DNA of 64,000 nucleotides. Origin: GCA-002733465 sp965230525. GTDB taxonomy: Bacteria > Pseudomonadota > Gammaproteobacteria > Enterobacterales > Kangiellaceae. Positions 1-8,140 of this stretch are shown here, piece by piece. The stretch lies in contig OZ246008.1 in NCBI GenBank assembly GCA_965230525.1, positions 186,001 through 250,000 on the forward strand. Direction: 5' to 3'. The notes under the pieces are model-generated. The model was given only the letters and a program-made list of their open reading frames with translations. It was not told where the DNA came from and searched no databases. Position 1 is the first letter of the stretch. Each line of letters opens with the position of its first letter. The translations under genes were made by a program, and so were the position numbers.

Positions 1-192
1 TTAAGACTAACTTATCAGCAAGATGATTGGAGCGTTAAACTCTATGCTAACAATGTGACCGATGAAGATATTCAAACCAGAGCATTTGGTAGCTTTGGGA
101 ACGATCCTCGAAAATTTTATGAAACAGAACCCTACTATCAATTTGCAGCGCCAAGAATCATTGGCATTTCATTAGTTAAAGAATTTTATTAA
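1..192 (+). CDS. TonB-dependent receptor, C-terminal end (partial)
   Basis: The first 64 codons are open in frame 1 and end at TAA 190-192. The residues read like the last strands of a TonB-dependent outer membrane receptor: a KLYANNVTDED turn, a YQFAAPRIIGISL strand and a C-terminal aromatic residue (KEFY), as outer membrane barrels require. The rest of the gene lies left of the window. The AAGGAG ribosome site of the next gene overlaps this stop codon, so the two are almost certainly cotranscribed. The downstream thiamine genes suggest that the ligand is thiamine or a precursor; this is inference from context. Confidence 0.8.
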   Translation, partial: LRLTYQQDDWSVKLYANNVTDEDIQTRAFGSFGNDPRKFYETEPYYQFAAPRIIGISLVKEFY

Positions 193-203
193 GGAGTTTT
201 ATT

Positions 204-458
204 GTGAATATTTCTGTTGAACTAAGTTTGTATCCACTGGATGATAAATTCCTACCGATCATTCAGGATATTGTTGAGCGACTAAATAGTGATGAACGAG
301 TCAACTGTCTGACGAACACAATGAGTACCCAAATTTTTGGCGAGCTCGATAATGTTATGTCGGTGCTTAAAGAGATTGTCAGTTATTCATTTGAGCAATA
401 CGGTAAGCAAGTATTTGTTGCAAAGATTTTGAATAGTGATGTCTCACCCGAAGCATAG
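204..458 (+). CDS. YkoF/MTH1187-like thiamine-binding domain protein
   Basis: This 84-residue protein starts at GTG 204 behind AAGGAG (191-196). It begins ISVELSLYPLDD and ends in a short strand (KQVFVAKIL), which is the size and ferredoxin-like beta-alpha-beta layout of single-domain MTH1187/YkoF proteins. In Bacillus, YkoF binds thiamine or hydroxymethylpyrimidine. It has no signal peptide, so it should act in the cytoplasm, perhaps as a carrier or buffer for imported thiamine. It lies between the receptor and the PnuT-like permease. The family assignment is from pattern and context, without a profile search. Confidence 0.62.
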   Translation: MNISVELSLYPLDDKFLPIIQDIVERLNSDERVNCLTNTMSTQIFGELDNVMSVLKEIVSYSFEQYGKQVFVAKILNSDVSPEA

Positions 459-534
459 TTGCATAATCTAACCGAGCGCTAAAACCGAGAGCTCAAAACA
501 AGAGCAATGCACCAAGATCGATACGTGAATTAAC

Positions 535-1152
535 ATGACAGACTTTTTCGAAAAATTTATTAGCGATCTGCAAGCCACTTCTCAATGGGAGTGGCTTGCG
601 GTGATATTAGCGTTAGCCTATTTGCTGCTGGCAATCAGAGAAAGCCTGTGGTGCTGGCCGGCAGCGCTCATAAGTACTGCCATTTATATGGTTTTGTTTT
701 TCGATGTTAATTTATATATGGAGTCTATACTCAATATTTATTACATGGTTATGGCAGTTTACGGCTGGACACAGTGGTACAACAAAAAGCCGAATGAAAC
801 AGTAAAACCAATTATTAGGTGGTCAATCAAAAGTCATTTACTTTGGATTGCAGCGCTTTTGCTAGTTGTCGCGCTGTCTACTTATATGTTGGGTCAACAC
901 ACCCAACAAGCAATGCCGCTGCTTGACTCATTTACCACTTGGTTCGCAGTTTTTACGACCTATTTAGTCGCAAAAAAAGTCCTTGAAAATTGGTTTTATT
1001 GGATGGTTATCAACTCAACATCCGTTTACATTTACCTGACAAAAGGATTTGCACTGACTACCGTGCTTTTACTAATCTATTTAGTATTATCAGTTTATGG
1101 TTGGCTATCTTGGAAAAAACATTATGAACAACAAGTCGCTAAACCCGCCTGA
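535..1152 (+). CDS. pnuT: PnuC/PnuT-family vitamin permease (probable thiamine transporter)
   Basis: This is a 205-residue inner membrane protein with about seven hydrophobic segments. The PnuC family signature is clear: WEWLAVILALAYLLLAI near the start, a Trp-rich WCWPAALISTAIY helix, then YYMVMAVYGWTQW. A second similar half ends in VLSVYGWLSW. PnuC members move nicotinamide riboside by facilitated diffusion trapped by phosphorylation. PnuT members do the same for thiamine and sit beside TonB receptors and thiamine kinases, as here. The thiamine assignment rests on these neighbours. The next gene starts inside its 3' end. Confidence 0.8.
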   Translation: MTDFFEKFISDLQATSQWEWLAVILALAYLLLAIRESLWCWPAALISTAIYMVLFFDVNLYMESILNIYYMVMAVYGWTQWYNKKPNETVKPIIRWSIKSHLLWIAALLLVVALSTYMLGQHTQQAMPLLDSFTTWFAVFTTYLVAKKVLENWFYWMVINSTSVYIYLTKGFALTTVLLLIYLVLSVYGWLSWKKHYEQQVAKPA

Positions 1153-2050
1153 TTGGTGGCTGCATACTTTTTACGCATGGAGCGACTTGGTTTATTTTTT
1201 CTCGCAACCAAAAAAACAAGAATACGACACCACTAACCCTCCAGACATATACAATGCTAAGCTATGGAAGTTAGTACCCGGTGGTGAGTCACATACTAAT
1301 TACCAATTATCGTTTGGCCAGAAAAAATTTTTTGTACAAATCTATAGTCAACAAAACACTAGGCTCCAGCCGCAGCTTAATATTAAATCCCTCTACACTA
1401 AACTAGCGCAACTCAACGCGATCACCCCATGGCTTGTCGAGTGTTTATACGAAACTAGCTATTTAAAAATCGATCGTTGGTTCGAAAATACCGGAAAACA
1501 ACACCCTGAGATTGGACATAATCTATTTACCGAATCACTGATCGAATTTTTATGTCAGCTTCATCAGTTGCAAATAGATGCGCCCCCAGAGCAAGATGAT
1601 TTAGCTGATCGCGCTGTTAATCAACTCCCCAAGATAAATATTCAAGAATATATTGCACGCTATCAACAGCAAGCCTTACATCACAAACCCTCTCACTGCG
1701 ATGCGATTAACACCATTACCGAGCAAGCGGCGCAATTCATTCCCGATTTCTTGGCTAGTACTTTTTGCCATAATGATTTAAGTTTTAATAATATTTTATG
1801 GTCCGCGGATCAAAAATTAAAAATAATTGATTGGGAATACTGCGGCTTTTCCGATCGCTATTTTGAGTTGGCGAACTTAATATCTGCATGTCAGATGGAT
1901 AGCCAGCAAGAAAAACGCTTTCTTAATAAATATAGTAATAAAGTCAATATAATCATTGACTTAGAAAAATTGAAAAAAATGAAACAATTGGCTTCTTGCA
2001 TCAATCAACTGTGGTACTACGCGGCTGATAAGCTTCTGCTTAAAATTTAG
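1124..2050 (+). CDS. APH/choline kinase-fold phosphotransferase, probable thiamine kinase
   Basis: This 308-residue kinase overlaps pnuT by 29 bases. I chose ATG 1124, preceded by TTGGAAAAAAC, over an in-frame ATG at 1097 that would lengthen the overlap. The aminoglycoside/choline kinase signature is intact: the Brenner motif in CHNDLSFNNILW supplies the catalytic Asp and metal-binding Asn, followed by LKIIDWEYCGF with the second metal-binding Asp. An N-terminal nucleotide-binding half has LVPGGESHTNYQL. With PnuT upstream, phosphorylation of imported thiamine (ThiK-like) is the natural role, trapping the vitamin in the cell. The substrate is inferred from context. Confidence 0.72.
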   Translation: MNNKSLNPPDWWLHTFYAWSDLVYFFSQPKKQEYDTTNPPDIYNAKLWKLVPGGESHTNYQLSFGQKKFFVQIYSQQNTRLQPQLNIKSLYTKLAQLNAITPWLVECLYETSYLKIDRWFENTGKQHPEIGHNLFTESLIEFLCQLHQLQIDAPPEQDDLADRAVNQLPKINIQEYIARYQQQALHHKPSHCDAINTITEQAAQFIPDFLASTFCHNDLSFNNILWSADQKLKIIDWEYCGFSDRYFELANLISACQMDSQQEKRFLNKYSNKVNIIIDLEKLKKMKQLASCINQLWYYAADKLLLKI

Positions 2051-2149
2051 TAACATTTAACTTGAGATAAAATTCAATACTTTTTGCAACTTTTACCGCC
2101 TGATTCTCATCTATAGTTAAATGAGTAGTAACAAAAAGAGAGCGCGATT

Positions 2150-2404
2150 ATGAGAAGTTCAAATTATTTGCGTCAGGCTAAAAGACGACACACTAAGTCC
2201 ATTGTTGATGATTCGAGAGTTTTCACCAGTAATGATCAAATCGTAGGTAAAGACACTCTAGCCAGCCTAATGGATGTAACCATTACTAGTATTGAGCGCT
2301 GGATTCGAGACGGTATGCCAGTTGAACAACGCGGTGATAAATTCAAAGAATGGATTTTTGACTTTAGTGCTGTCAAGCAATGGAAAATTGATAAGGGGAA
2401 CTAG
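2150..2404 (+). CDS. Small winged-helix DNA-binding protein, Nu1/excisionase-like
   Basis: This 84-residue basic protein has a GAGAG-type ribosome site before ATG 2150. After a Lys/Arg-rich N-terminus (about residues 8-18), residues 35-80 read GKDTLASLMDVTITSIERW, then a DGMPVEQRG wing and a closing FDFSAVKQWKID. This is the pattern of the MerR-like winged helix in the phage terminase small subunit Nu1 and in excisionase-like proteins. No other phage gene is near. A domesticated phage-derived regulator is possible; the target is unknown. Confidence 0.55.
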   Translation: MRSSNYLRQAKRRHTKSIVDDSRVFTSNDQIVGKDTLASLMDVTITSIERWIRDGMPVEQRGDKFKEWIFDFSAVKQWKIDKGN

Positions 2405-3051
2405 TCTGGTCTACTTTCGACTCGTTAGTTGGGTGGACTACAATTAATTATCAATAGCAGAAGCCTACATTTTTTGCTTTTTTAACTCAAAAGCGTTTCG
2501 CAGCGCTAAAGCTTTCCGGCGACATCCATTTGTCTGGCAACACCAACAGTAGGCGCTTTTAGGCGAAAGAACGCAAAAATGCCCTTTACGTTGCGCACTG
2601 GGCGACCGAAATTGACCTAATGTTTGCCTTTTGGTTCTAGGGAACGCCCACCACCTGTTCGTCTGAGAAGCCCATCCCATTGCTCCTTACTTCGAACGTT
2701 CATTTATCACACGTAATCGGTGAAGTGAATGACTTTGCCGAAGATATACCCGTCTAGCGGCTTATAACGGAATGGTGAAACTCATGAAGTAGCGGGTAGA
2801 CAAGAAAAGTAAATGAGCGCCAACGAGCTCTTTTCTTCCGTTGACTCGCTTCCAGTGAATTAGGACCTTTCAGGCTTGAACTAACTTTCAACAGGCAAAC
2901 AACTAGTTATTTTCAGCGCGAAACGCCTTCGACCTTGACAAAGAAAAGGTACTAAATAGGTTGCTGAGCGCAGACGATGCATTGACCTTGAGTTTGGTTC
3001 TTTAAAAGAGAACAACAAGCAAGTCCCCTTTGGAAAATTAGCAGCCTAAGG
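2405..3051. other. 647-bp stretch without a supported gene
   Basis: Apart from the dispersed repeat copy at 2493-2680 I see no gene. Reading frames are short and broken on both strands, and none has a convincing start or family signature. The stretch separates the plus-strand winged-helix gene from pomB on the minus strand and looks like decayed repeat or gene debris. I saw no strong terminator for pomAB. Confidence 0.5.
2493..2680 (+). repeat. Dispersed repeat, copy A (diverged)
   Basis: The copy begins with CGTTTCGCAGCGCTAAAGCTT, the core also found at 62897-62917 and, inverted, at 63354-63374. Further in, AGTAGGCGCTTTTAGGCGAAAG resembles the inner part of copy C, and ACGCCCACCACCTGTTCG resembles the outer part of copy B. 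A 71-codon minus-strand reading frame runs through the repeat, but it has no ribosome site and looks like a by-product of the sequence. Confidence 0.6.
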
Positions 3052-4035
3052 CTACTCACCTTCAACCGGAGCCTCTAACCCAACACCGACCACGTCACCT
3101 TCAGGCTGCTCGCCTTGAACAATGATCACTTCAACTCGACGATTAGTTGCTCGACCTTCTGCTGTCGAGTTGTCTGCAATAGGTTTAGTATCAGCGTAAC
3201 CAGTAATCACAAATCGCTCTTTTTTAAGTCGACCACTTCTAAGTAATTCTCGGGTCACAGAGCCGGCACGACCACCTGAAAGCTCCCAATTCGATTTAAA
3301 GTATTCATTTTCAATCGGTAAATTATCAGTGTGCCCCGCGACTCTAATCTCGCCATCAGTCTCGGCCAGAATATCTTCTATTTTGCGCACTACCGGAATG
3401 AATTCGTTCTCAATGGTATCGGAGGCTGACGCGAAGGATCCTTTTTCCCGAATTCGAATAACCACGTATGCGCCTTTGGCCAACAGTTCAACTTGACCAT
3501 CTGATATTTCTTCTGACATTTTTAACGCAATTTCTTGCGCTAAAGCTTCCGCGTTAGCCGCGGCTTCCTCAGCCGCTTTGGCCGCCTGTTGAGCTTCCTT
3601 AATGATCTCCGCGTCACTTTTTTCTTCTTTTGAAGTCGCATCATTATCTTGTGGGCCAATCCCCTTGTCTTTTTCAACGCCTTCGCCTTCATCTGGGTCA
3701 TCCTCATCCGGCTCATCAAACTCAATAGTTTCTTTAGTAATATCAACGGTTTGTTGCATAACCGCTTCGATCACGGTTGGTTGTGGTTTACCAGGAGAAA
3801 ACTCTTTGGCGATAATACTGGTGCCTTTGGGAATATCGCGCACTCTCACTTTGTTTTGCACCCCAAAAGCAAACTTCATTGAGCCGGCAATCTGTTTGAA
3901 TTTTAAAACATCCATTTCAGCAAATGACAACAGCAACACAAAGAAACACATTAACAACGCCATTAAATCGGCGAATGTTCCCATGTATGCTGGAAGTCCC
4001 TCGGGGGGACAGTCGCATTCAGCTTCGTCACTCAT
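3052..4035 (-). CDS. pomB: Flagellar motor stator protein PomB/MotB
   Basis: This 327-residue protein starts at ATG 4035, three bases after the pomA stop. A short Cys-containing N-terminus leads into one membrane helix, with the ion-binding Asp at residue 23 (TFADLMALLMCFFVLLLSFA), equivalent to PomB Asp24 of Vibrio. A plug and linker follow, with a very acidic stretch (EFDEPDEDDPDEGEGVEKD) and an Ala/Glu-rich region. The C-terminal OmpA-like peptidoglycan-binding domain has AGHTDNLPIENEYFKSNWEL and GRATNRRVEVIIV. With PomA it forms the torque-generating stator, probably driven by sodium. The xseB-ispA-dxs neighbours match the Vibrio/Shewanella pom locus. Confidence 0.93.
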   Translation of the reverse strand: MSDEAECDCPPEGLPAYMGTFADLMALLMCFFVLLLSFAEMDVLKFKQIAGSMKFAFGVQNKVRVRDIPKGTSIIAKEFSPGKPQPTVIEAVMQQTVDITKETIEFDEPDEDDPDEGEGVEKDKGIGPQDNDATSKEEKSDAEIIKEAQQAAKAAEEAAANAEALAQEIALKMSEEISDGQVELLAKGAYVVIRIREKGSFASASDTIENEFIPVVRKIEDILAETDGEIRVAGHTDNLPIENEYFKSNWELSGGRAGSVTRELLRSGRLKKERFVITGYADTKPIADNSTAEGRATNRRVEVIIVQGEQPEGDVVGVGLEAPVEGE

Positions 4036-4038
4036 GAC

Positions 4039-4797
4039 TTAGTCTTCTGCCGTTGGACGCTTACCTTCTGCAAGATAACCGTGGAGTACTTGTTCAATAA
4101 CGCGAGGATTCTGTCCGGCTTGAATACCCAGCAAACCGTCGATCATTAGGGTTTTAGACATGGTTTCTTCTTTATCGCGAAGGGCTAGCTTGTCACTGAT
4201 TGGAATACCGACCATATTGGCCATTATTGCACCATATAAAGTGGTTAATAACGCAACCGCCATCGCCGGACCGATGGATTTAGGGTCATCCATGTTAGAT
4301 AGCATGGCCACTAAGCCAATCAAAGTACCGATCATACCCATTGCGGGAGCAACATCGGCCATGGTTTTAAACACCCCACCCGCCAAACTATGGCGCTGAG
4401 AGGCCATTCGAACATCTTTTTCCAAAATACCACGAACCACTTCACCATCATGCCCATCGACTAACAGGCCAATACCTTTTTTAAGGAAATCTTGCTCGAT
4501 CGTTGCCCCTTCTAAGGCTAACAAGCCGCTCTTTCGGGCCATGTCTGCAAGCTCAACGATTTGAGTGATTAATTCTTCATTGTCCATGGCTTTAAAGGTC
4601 AACACCTTCATGCCCGCTTTTGCGGCACCAAGAAAATCAGCTAAACTATAAGTCATCATCACAACAAAGTGAGTACCCACTACTACAATTAATATAGAGG
4701 GAGCATCAATAAACGTAACAATAGAGCCACCCAACACCATTGCCATGACCACCATTGCAATCGCACCAAGCAGACCTACCAGAGTTCCTAAATCCAA
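4039..4797 (-). CDS. pomA: Flagellar motor stator protein PomA/MotA
   Basis: This 252-residue, four-helix inner membrane protein is the A subunit of the stator. It starts at TTG 4797 (MDLGTLVGLLGAIAMVVMAM), with GGGG about ten bases upstream. PomA hallmarks are the LLVDGHDGEVVRGILEKD cytoplasmic loop, GDVAPAMGMIGT-type motif in DVAPAMGMIGTLIGLVAML, SNMDDPKSIGPAMAVALLTT and the C-terminal IQAGQNPRVIEQVLHGYL. The sequence is closer to sodium-type PomA than to E. coli MotA. It is the first gene of a two-gene operon transcribed away from xseB; about 200 bases separate the divergent starts. Confidence 0.94.
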   Translation of the reverse strand: MDLGTLVGLLGAIAMVVMAMVLGGSIVTFIDAPSILIVVVGTHFVVMMTYSLADFLGAAKAGMKVLTFKAMDNEELITQIVELADMARKSGLLALEGATIEQDFLKKGIGLLVDGHDGEVVRGILEKDVRMASQRHSLAGGVFKTMADVAPAMGMIGTLIGLVAMLSNMDDPKSIGPAMAVALLTTLYGAIMANMVGIPISDKLALRDKEETMSKTLMIDGLLGIQAGQNPRVIEQVLHGYLAEGKRPTAED

Positions 4798-5007
4798 GCT
4801 TAATTACCCCTGTTAAAAAGACACCATTGCGCCTTATTCAATCAATCTTTTTATTGCCTTAAACAAAGAATAGGCAAGATTTCAAACAATTCCAGTCAGC
4901 TCAGGAAATTCTTGATAAAAAACAGCAAAGAATTCCTTTCAAAGCAAAAATGCGAGACAATAAGCCATTAAATTTAGGTCCGTATCAGAATAGTTTTGGT
5001 CGCGTGT

Positions 5008-5226
5008 ATGAACAGTAAGAAGAAACCATCTTTTGAAGCGCAAATTGCAGCGCTTGAAGAAATTGTTGAGCATCTCGAAAAAGGCGATCTGTCTTTAGAT
5101 GAGTCCCTTAGCCAATTTGAAAAAGGCGTAAAACTCACTAAAGAATGCCAAACGATTCTAAGTGAAGCTGAGCAAAAGGTTATGATACTCAGTGACGACG
5201 GTGAGTCGCTGGAAGAATTCGAGTAG
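5008..5226 (+). CDS. xseB: Exodeoxyribonuclease VII small subunit
   Basis: This 72-residue protein is the XseB subunit, which assembles with XseA (not in the window) into the single-strand exonuclease VII. The diagnostic run is SFEAQIAALEEIVEHLEKGD, then LSLDESLSQFEKGVKL and CQTILSEAEQKV, all helical. I take ATG 5008 as the start because an upstream TTG at 4996 adds only four residues unlike the family. It begins the conserved xseB-ispA-dxs block, with nine bases before ispA. Confidence 0.92.
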   Translation: MNSKKKPSFEAQIAALEEIVEHLEKGDLSLDESLSQFEKGVKLTKECQTILSEAEQKVMILSDDGESLEEFE

Positions 5227-5235
5227 CTTTAGACC

Positions 5236-6135
5236 ATGTCACACCCAGAATTTCTGAGCGAAGTACAAGTTCGCACCAATCGCTTACTCGAAGATTTGTT
5301 GCCCGCCGAAGATTGTGAACCAATGCGTTTACATCAGGCGATGCGATATTCAGCACTCAACCCGGGAAAACGAGTAAGACCGGCTTTAGTCTTTGCCACG
5401 GGAGAAATGCTGGCGGCAGAGTCTAATAATTTAGATCTCGCGGCGGTGTCGGTCGAGCTAATTCATGCCTATTCATTAATCCATGATGACTTACCTTGCA
5501 TGGATGACGATGATTTAAGGCGAGGTATTCCCACTTGCCATATAAAATTTGATGAAGCCACCGCGGTGCTAGCAGGTGATGCGCTGCAAACCTTGGCTTT
5601 TGAGCTATTAAGTCGAGCAACACCGACGGCTCAATGCAGCTTGAGTGATCATCAAAAATTGATGATGCTTAATGAGCTGACTCGCGCTAGTGGCTCATTG
5701 GGCATGGGTGGCGGGCAAGCCATTGATTTGCTGATGACCGATTCAACCAGCGACTTAAACACGCTAGAATCAATGCATCGCATGAAAACCGGTGCGCTGA
5801 TCAATGCATCGGTTAGGTTAGGGTTTATTGCAAGCGATTGCCAAGATCAGGTGATTTTGACTCAGCTAGACACTTACAGCAATTGTTTAGGGCTGGCTTT
5901 CCAAATTAGAGATGACATTCTCGACATCGAAGGTGATACGGCAACCCTTGGTAAACCGCAGGGTTCCGATTTAGAAAAAAACAAGCTGACCTTTCCCTCC
6001 TTGCTGGGAATGGACGGCGCAAAACAAAGAGCAGCAGAATTAGTTGATCGTGCCCTTGAAGCACTAGAGCGCATTCCACTTAACAGTGAAAAGCTAGCCA
6101 GTTTTGCCCATTTTATTCTAACTAGAAACAACTAA
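5236..6135 (+). CDS. ispA: Farnesyl diphosphate synthase (polyprenyl synthetase)
   Basis: This 299-residue enzyme condenses isopentenyl diphosphate with dimethylallyl and geranyl diphosphate to give farnesyl diphosphate. The first Asp-rich motif is at residues 84-93 (DDLPCMDDDD, followed by LRRG) and the second at 226-230 (DDILD, in FQIRDDILDIEGD). GKRVRPALV near residue 45 binds diphosphate. The C-terminus ends LTRNN and is coded within a 13-base direct repeat (ATTCTAACTAGAA at 6115-6127 and 6136-6148), so the last residues may have been altered by a small duplication. It is cotranscribed with xseB and probably dxs. Confidence 0.94.
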   Translation: MSHPEFLSEVQVRTNRLLEDLLPAEDCEPMRLHQAMRYSALNPGKRVRPALVFATGEMLAAESNNLDLAAVSVELIHAYSLIHDDLPCMDDDDLRRGIPTCHIKFDEATAVLAGDALQTLAFELLSRATPTAQCSLSDHQKLMMLNELTRASGSLGMGGGQAIDLLMTDSTSDLNTLESMHRMKTGALINASVRLGFIASDCQDQVILTQLDTYSNCLGLAFQIRDDILDIEGDTATLGKPQGSDLEKNKLTFPSLLGMDGAKQRAAELVDRALEALERIPLNSEKLASFAHFILTRNN

Positions 6136-6140
6136 ATTCT

Positions 6141-6169
6141 AACTAGAAGTCGCTCATCGATTTCTAGTT
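6141..6169 (+). terminator. Weak hairpin between ispA and dxs
   Basis: AACTAGAA (6141-6148) is the exact reverse complement of TTCTAGTT (6162-6169), with a 13-base loop. The following bases are TTAAAAAATT, not a proper T run. It overlaps the second copy of the 13-base direct repeat. It could attenuate transcription into dxs or be incidental. Confidence 0.3.
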
Positions 6170-6199
6170 TAAAAAATTAACAGAGCGAAACCAACGATA

Positions 6200-8056
6200 A
6201 TGTTATGTGACCCAAAAATATATCCGTTACTCAGCAAAATTGATAAGCCTGAGGATTTGCGTCTATTGGAAGTTGATCAACTACAACCATTAAACGATGA
6301 ATTACGAGAATTTTTGATTAATAGCATAGCCCACTGCGGCGGGCATTTTGCGGCGGGCTTAGGCACAGTTGAGCTCACAGTCGCTTTGCACTACCTGTTT
6401 GACACACCGACAGACAAACTAATTTGGGATGTTGGCCACCAAGCCTACCCCCACAAAGTTTTAACCGGCCGCAAAGACAACCTTCGATCAATTCGTCAAA
6501 CCAACGGATTACACCCTTTCCCTAGTCGCTTTGAAAGTCAGTACGATGCATTTGGTGTAGGTCACTCAAGCACCTCGATTAGTGCCGCGCTTGGAATGGC
6601 TGTTGCCGCGAAGGCGCGTGGCGATGATCGCCGGTTTGTCGCGGTCATCGGCGATGGCGCAATGACCGCCGGAATGGCCTTTGAAGCTTTGAATCATGCC
6701 GCCGATCTTGACGTCAATCTGACAGTTATTTTGAATGACAATGATATGTCTATCTCGGAAAATGTTGGTGGACTTAATAATTACTTGGCCAAAGTACTCT
6801 CGGGCAAATTTTATTCCAGCATCAAAGAAGGCGGTAAAAAAGTTTTGCAAAACATGCCCAAAATATCTAACTGGGCGCACCGTGTCGAAGAGCATATGAA
6901 AGGCATGGTTTTACCCGGGACCCTTTTTGAGGAACTTGGTTTTAATTACATTGGCCCAATTGATGGCCATGACTTGCCAACCCTACTGACCACTATTGGA
7001 AATATTAAAAAATTATCTGGGCCTCAATTACTACATGTGGTGACCACCAAAGGAAAAGGATTTGCCCCGGCTGAACGCGATCCCATCGCGTATCATGCTG
7101 TGCCTATTTTTGATCCCAAACAAACTCAGCTTCCAAAAATAAAAAAGAAAGTCACTTATTCAAATATATTTGGACGTTGGCTTTGTGACATGGCCAAAGC
7201 AGATGAAAAACTAATGGGTATTACACCCGCCATGCGAGAAGGTTCTGATTTAATCGCTTTCTCTCGCGAATATAGAGATCGCTATTTTGACGTTGGTATT
7301 GCCGAACAACATGCGGTCACTTTAGCGGCAGGAATGGCTTGCGAAGGCGCCAAACCAGTTTGCGCCATCTATAGCTCCTTTTTGCAACGTGGCTATGATC
7401 AGCTAATCCACGATGTCGCCTTACAAAAGCTCGATGTGCTATTTGCTATTGATCGCAGCGGCTTAGTCGGTGGTGATGGCGCAACTCATCACGGCAGCTT
7501 TGATCTGAGTTATCTTCGATGCATCCCCAACATTATTATTATGGCACCCAGTGATGAACGAGAATGTCGTTTAATGCTAACCACAGGTTACAATTACCCA
7601 GGTTGTGCAGCGGTCCGATATCCTCGCGGCTCAGGTACAGGAATTGAAGCAGGCGATGATTTACAAGCGCTAGAAATTGGCAAAGCAAATGTCTGCCGCG
7701 AAGGCAGTAAGATCGCAATCCTTGCTTTTGGCAGCATGTTACATCATGCGTTAAAGGCGGCTGACACGTTAGATGCAACCGTGGTTGATATGCGTTTTGT
7801 TAAACCCTTAGATGAAGCATTGATCACACAGCTAAGTCAATCTCACGAGCGGCTAGTCACCGTTGAAGAAAACGCAATTGCCGGTGGTGCAGGCAGTGCG
7901 GTCAGTGAATTCTTAGCAAGAGCCGACATTAATATCCCGATTCAACATTTGGGTATTAAGGACGTCTTTATTGAGCACGGCGATCCCGAAGACTTAATTG
8001 CTAAGTGCCAGTTAAATGCAGCCGGAATCATTGAACAAATCGAGCGAGAAAGCTAA
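6200..8056 (+). CDS. dxs: 1-deoxy-D-xylulose-5-phosphate synthase
   Basis: This 618-residue thiamine diphosphate enzyme makes DXP from pyruvate and glyceraldehyde 3-phosphate, the first step of the MEP isoprenoid pathway. Typical motifs are IWDVGHQAYPHKVLTGR (residues 75-91), the ThDP/Mg motif starting GDGAMTAG at 151 and NDNDMSISENVGG near 180, DVGIAEQHAVTLAAGMA and DRSGLVGGDGATHHGSFD. The length matches the family. DXP is also a thiamine precursor, and the salvage operon lies at the left end of the window. It follows ispA by 64 bases. Confidence 0.96.
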   Translation: MLCDPKIYPLLSKIDKPEDLRLLEVDQLQPLNDELREFLINSIAHCGGHFAAGLGTVELTVALHYLFDTPTDKLIWDVGHQAYPHKVLTGRKDNLRSIRQTNGLHPFPSRFESQYDAFGVGHSSTSISAALGMAVAAKARGDDRRFVAVIGDGAMTAGMAFEALNHAADLDVNLTVILNDNDMSISENVGGLNNYLAKVLSGKFYSSIKEGGKKVLQNMPKISNWAHRVEEHMKGMVLPGTLFEELGFNYIGPIDGHDLPTLLTTIGNIKKLSGPQLLHVVTTKGKGFAPAERDPIAYHAVPIFDPKQTQLPKIKKKVTYSNIFGRWLCDMAKADEKLMGITPAMREGSDLIAFSREYRDRYFDVGIAEQHAVTLAAGMACEGAKPVCAIYSSFLQRGYDQLIHDVALQKLDVLFAIDRSGLVGGDGATHHGSFDLSYLRCIPNIIIMAPSDERECRLMLTTGYNYPGCAAVRYPRGSGTGIEAGDDLQALEIGKANVCREGSKIAILAFGSMLHHALKAADTLDATVVDMRFVKPLDEALITQLSQSHERLVTVEENAIAGGAGSAVSEFLARADINIPIQHLGIKDVFIEHGDPEDLIAKCQLNAAGIIEQIERES

Positions 8057-8140
8057 TTCAAATTGCGCGGTTAAAAGTCAACAATAAATTAAATAACAAA
8101 TCCCCCAATTTAATATTAATTTCAAAATCAAGGAGATTGA

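Noticed and set aside
2150..2404. Prophage
   Set aside because: A single Nu1-like domain is not enough; no integrase, capsid, portal or lysis gene is near.
2465..2680. 71-codon minus-strand frame
   Set aside because: It runs through dispersed repeat copy A, has no ribosome site, and its Trp/Cys/Arg-rich composition is not protein-like.
3602..4042. Long plus-strand frame opposite pomB
   Set aside because: It is antisense to a well-conserved gene and reflects that gene's codon bias.
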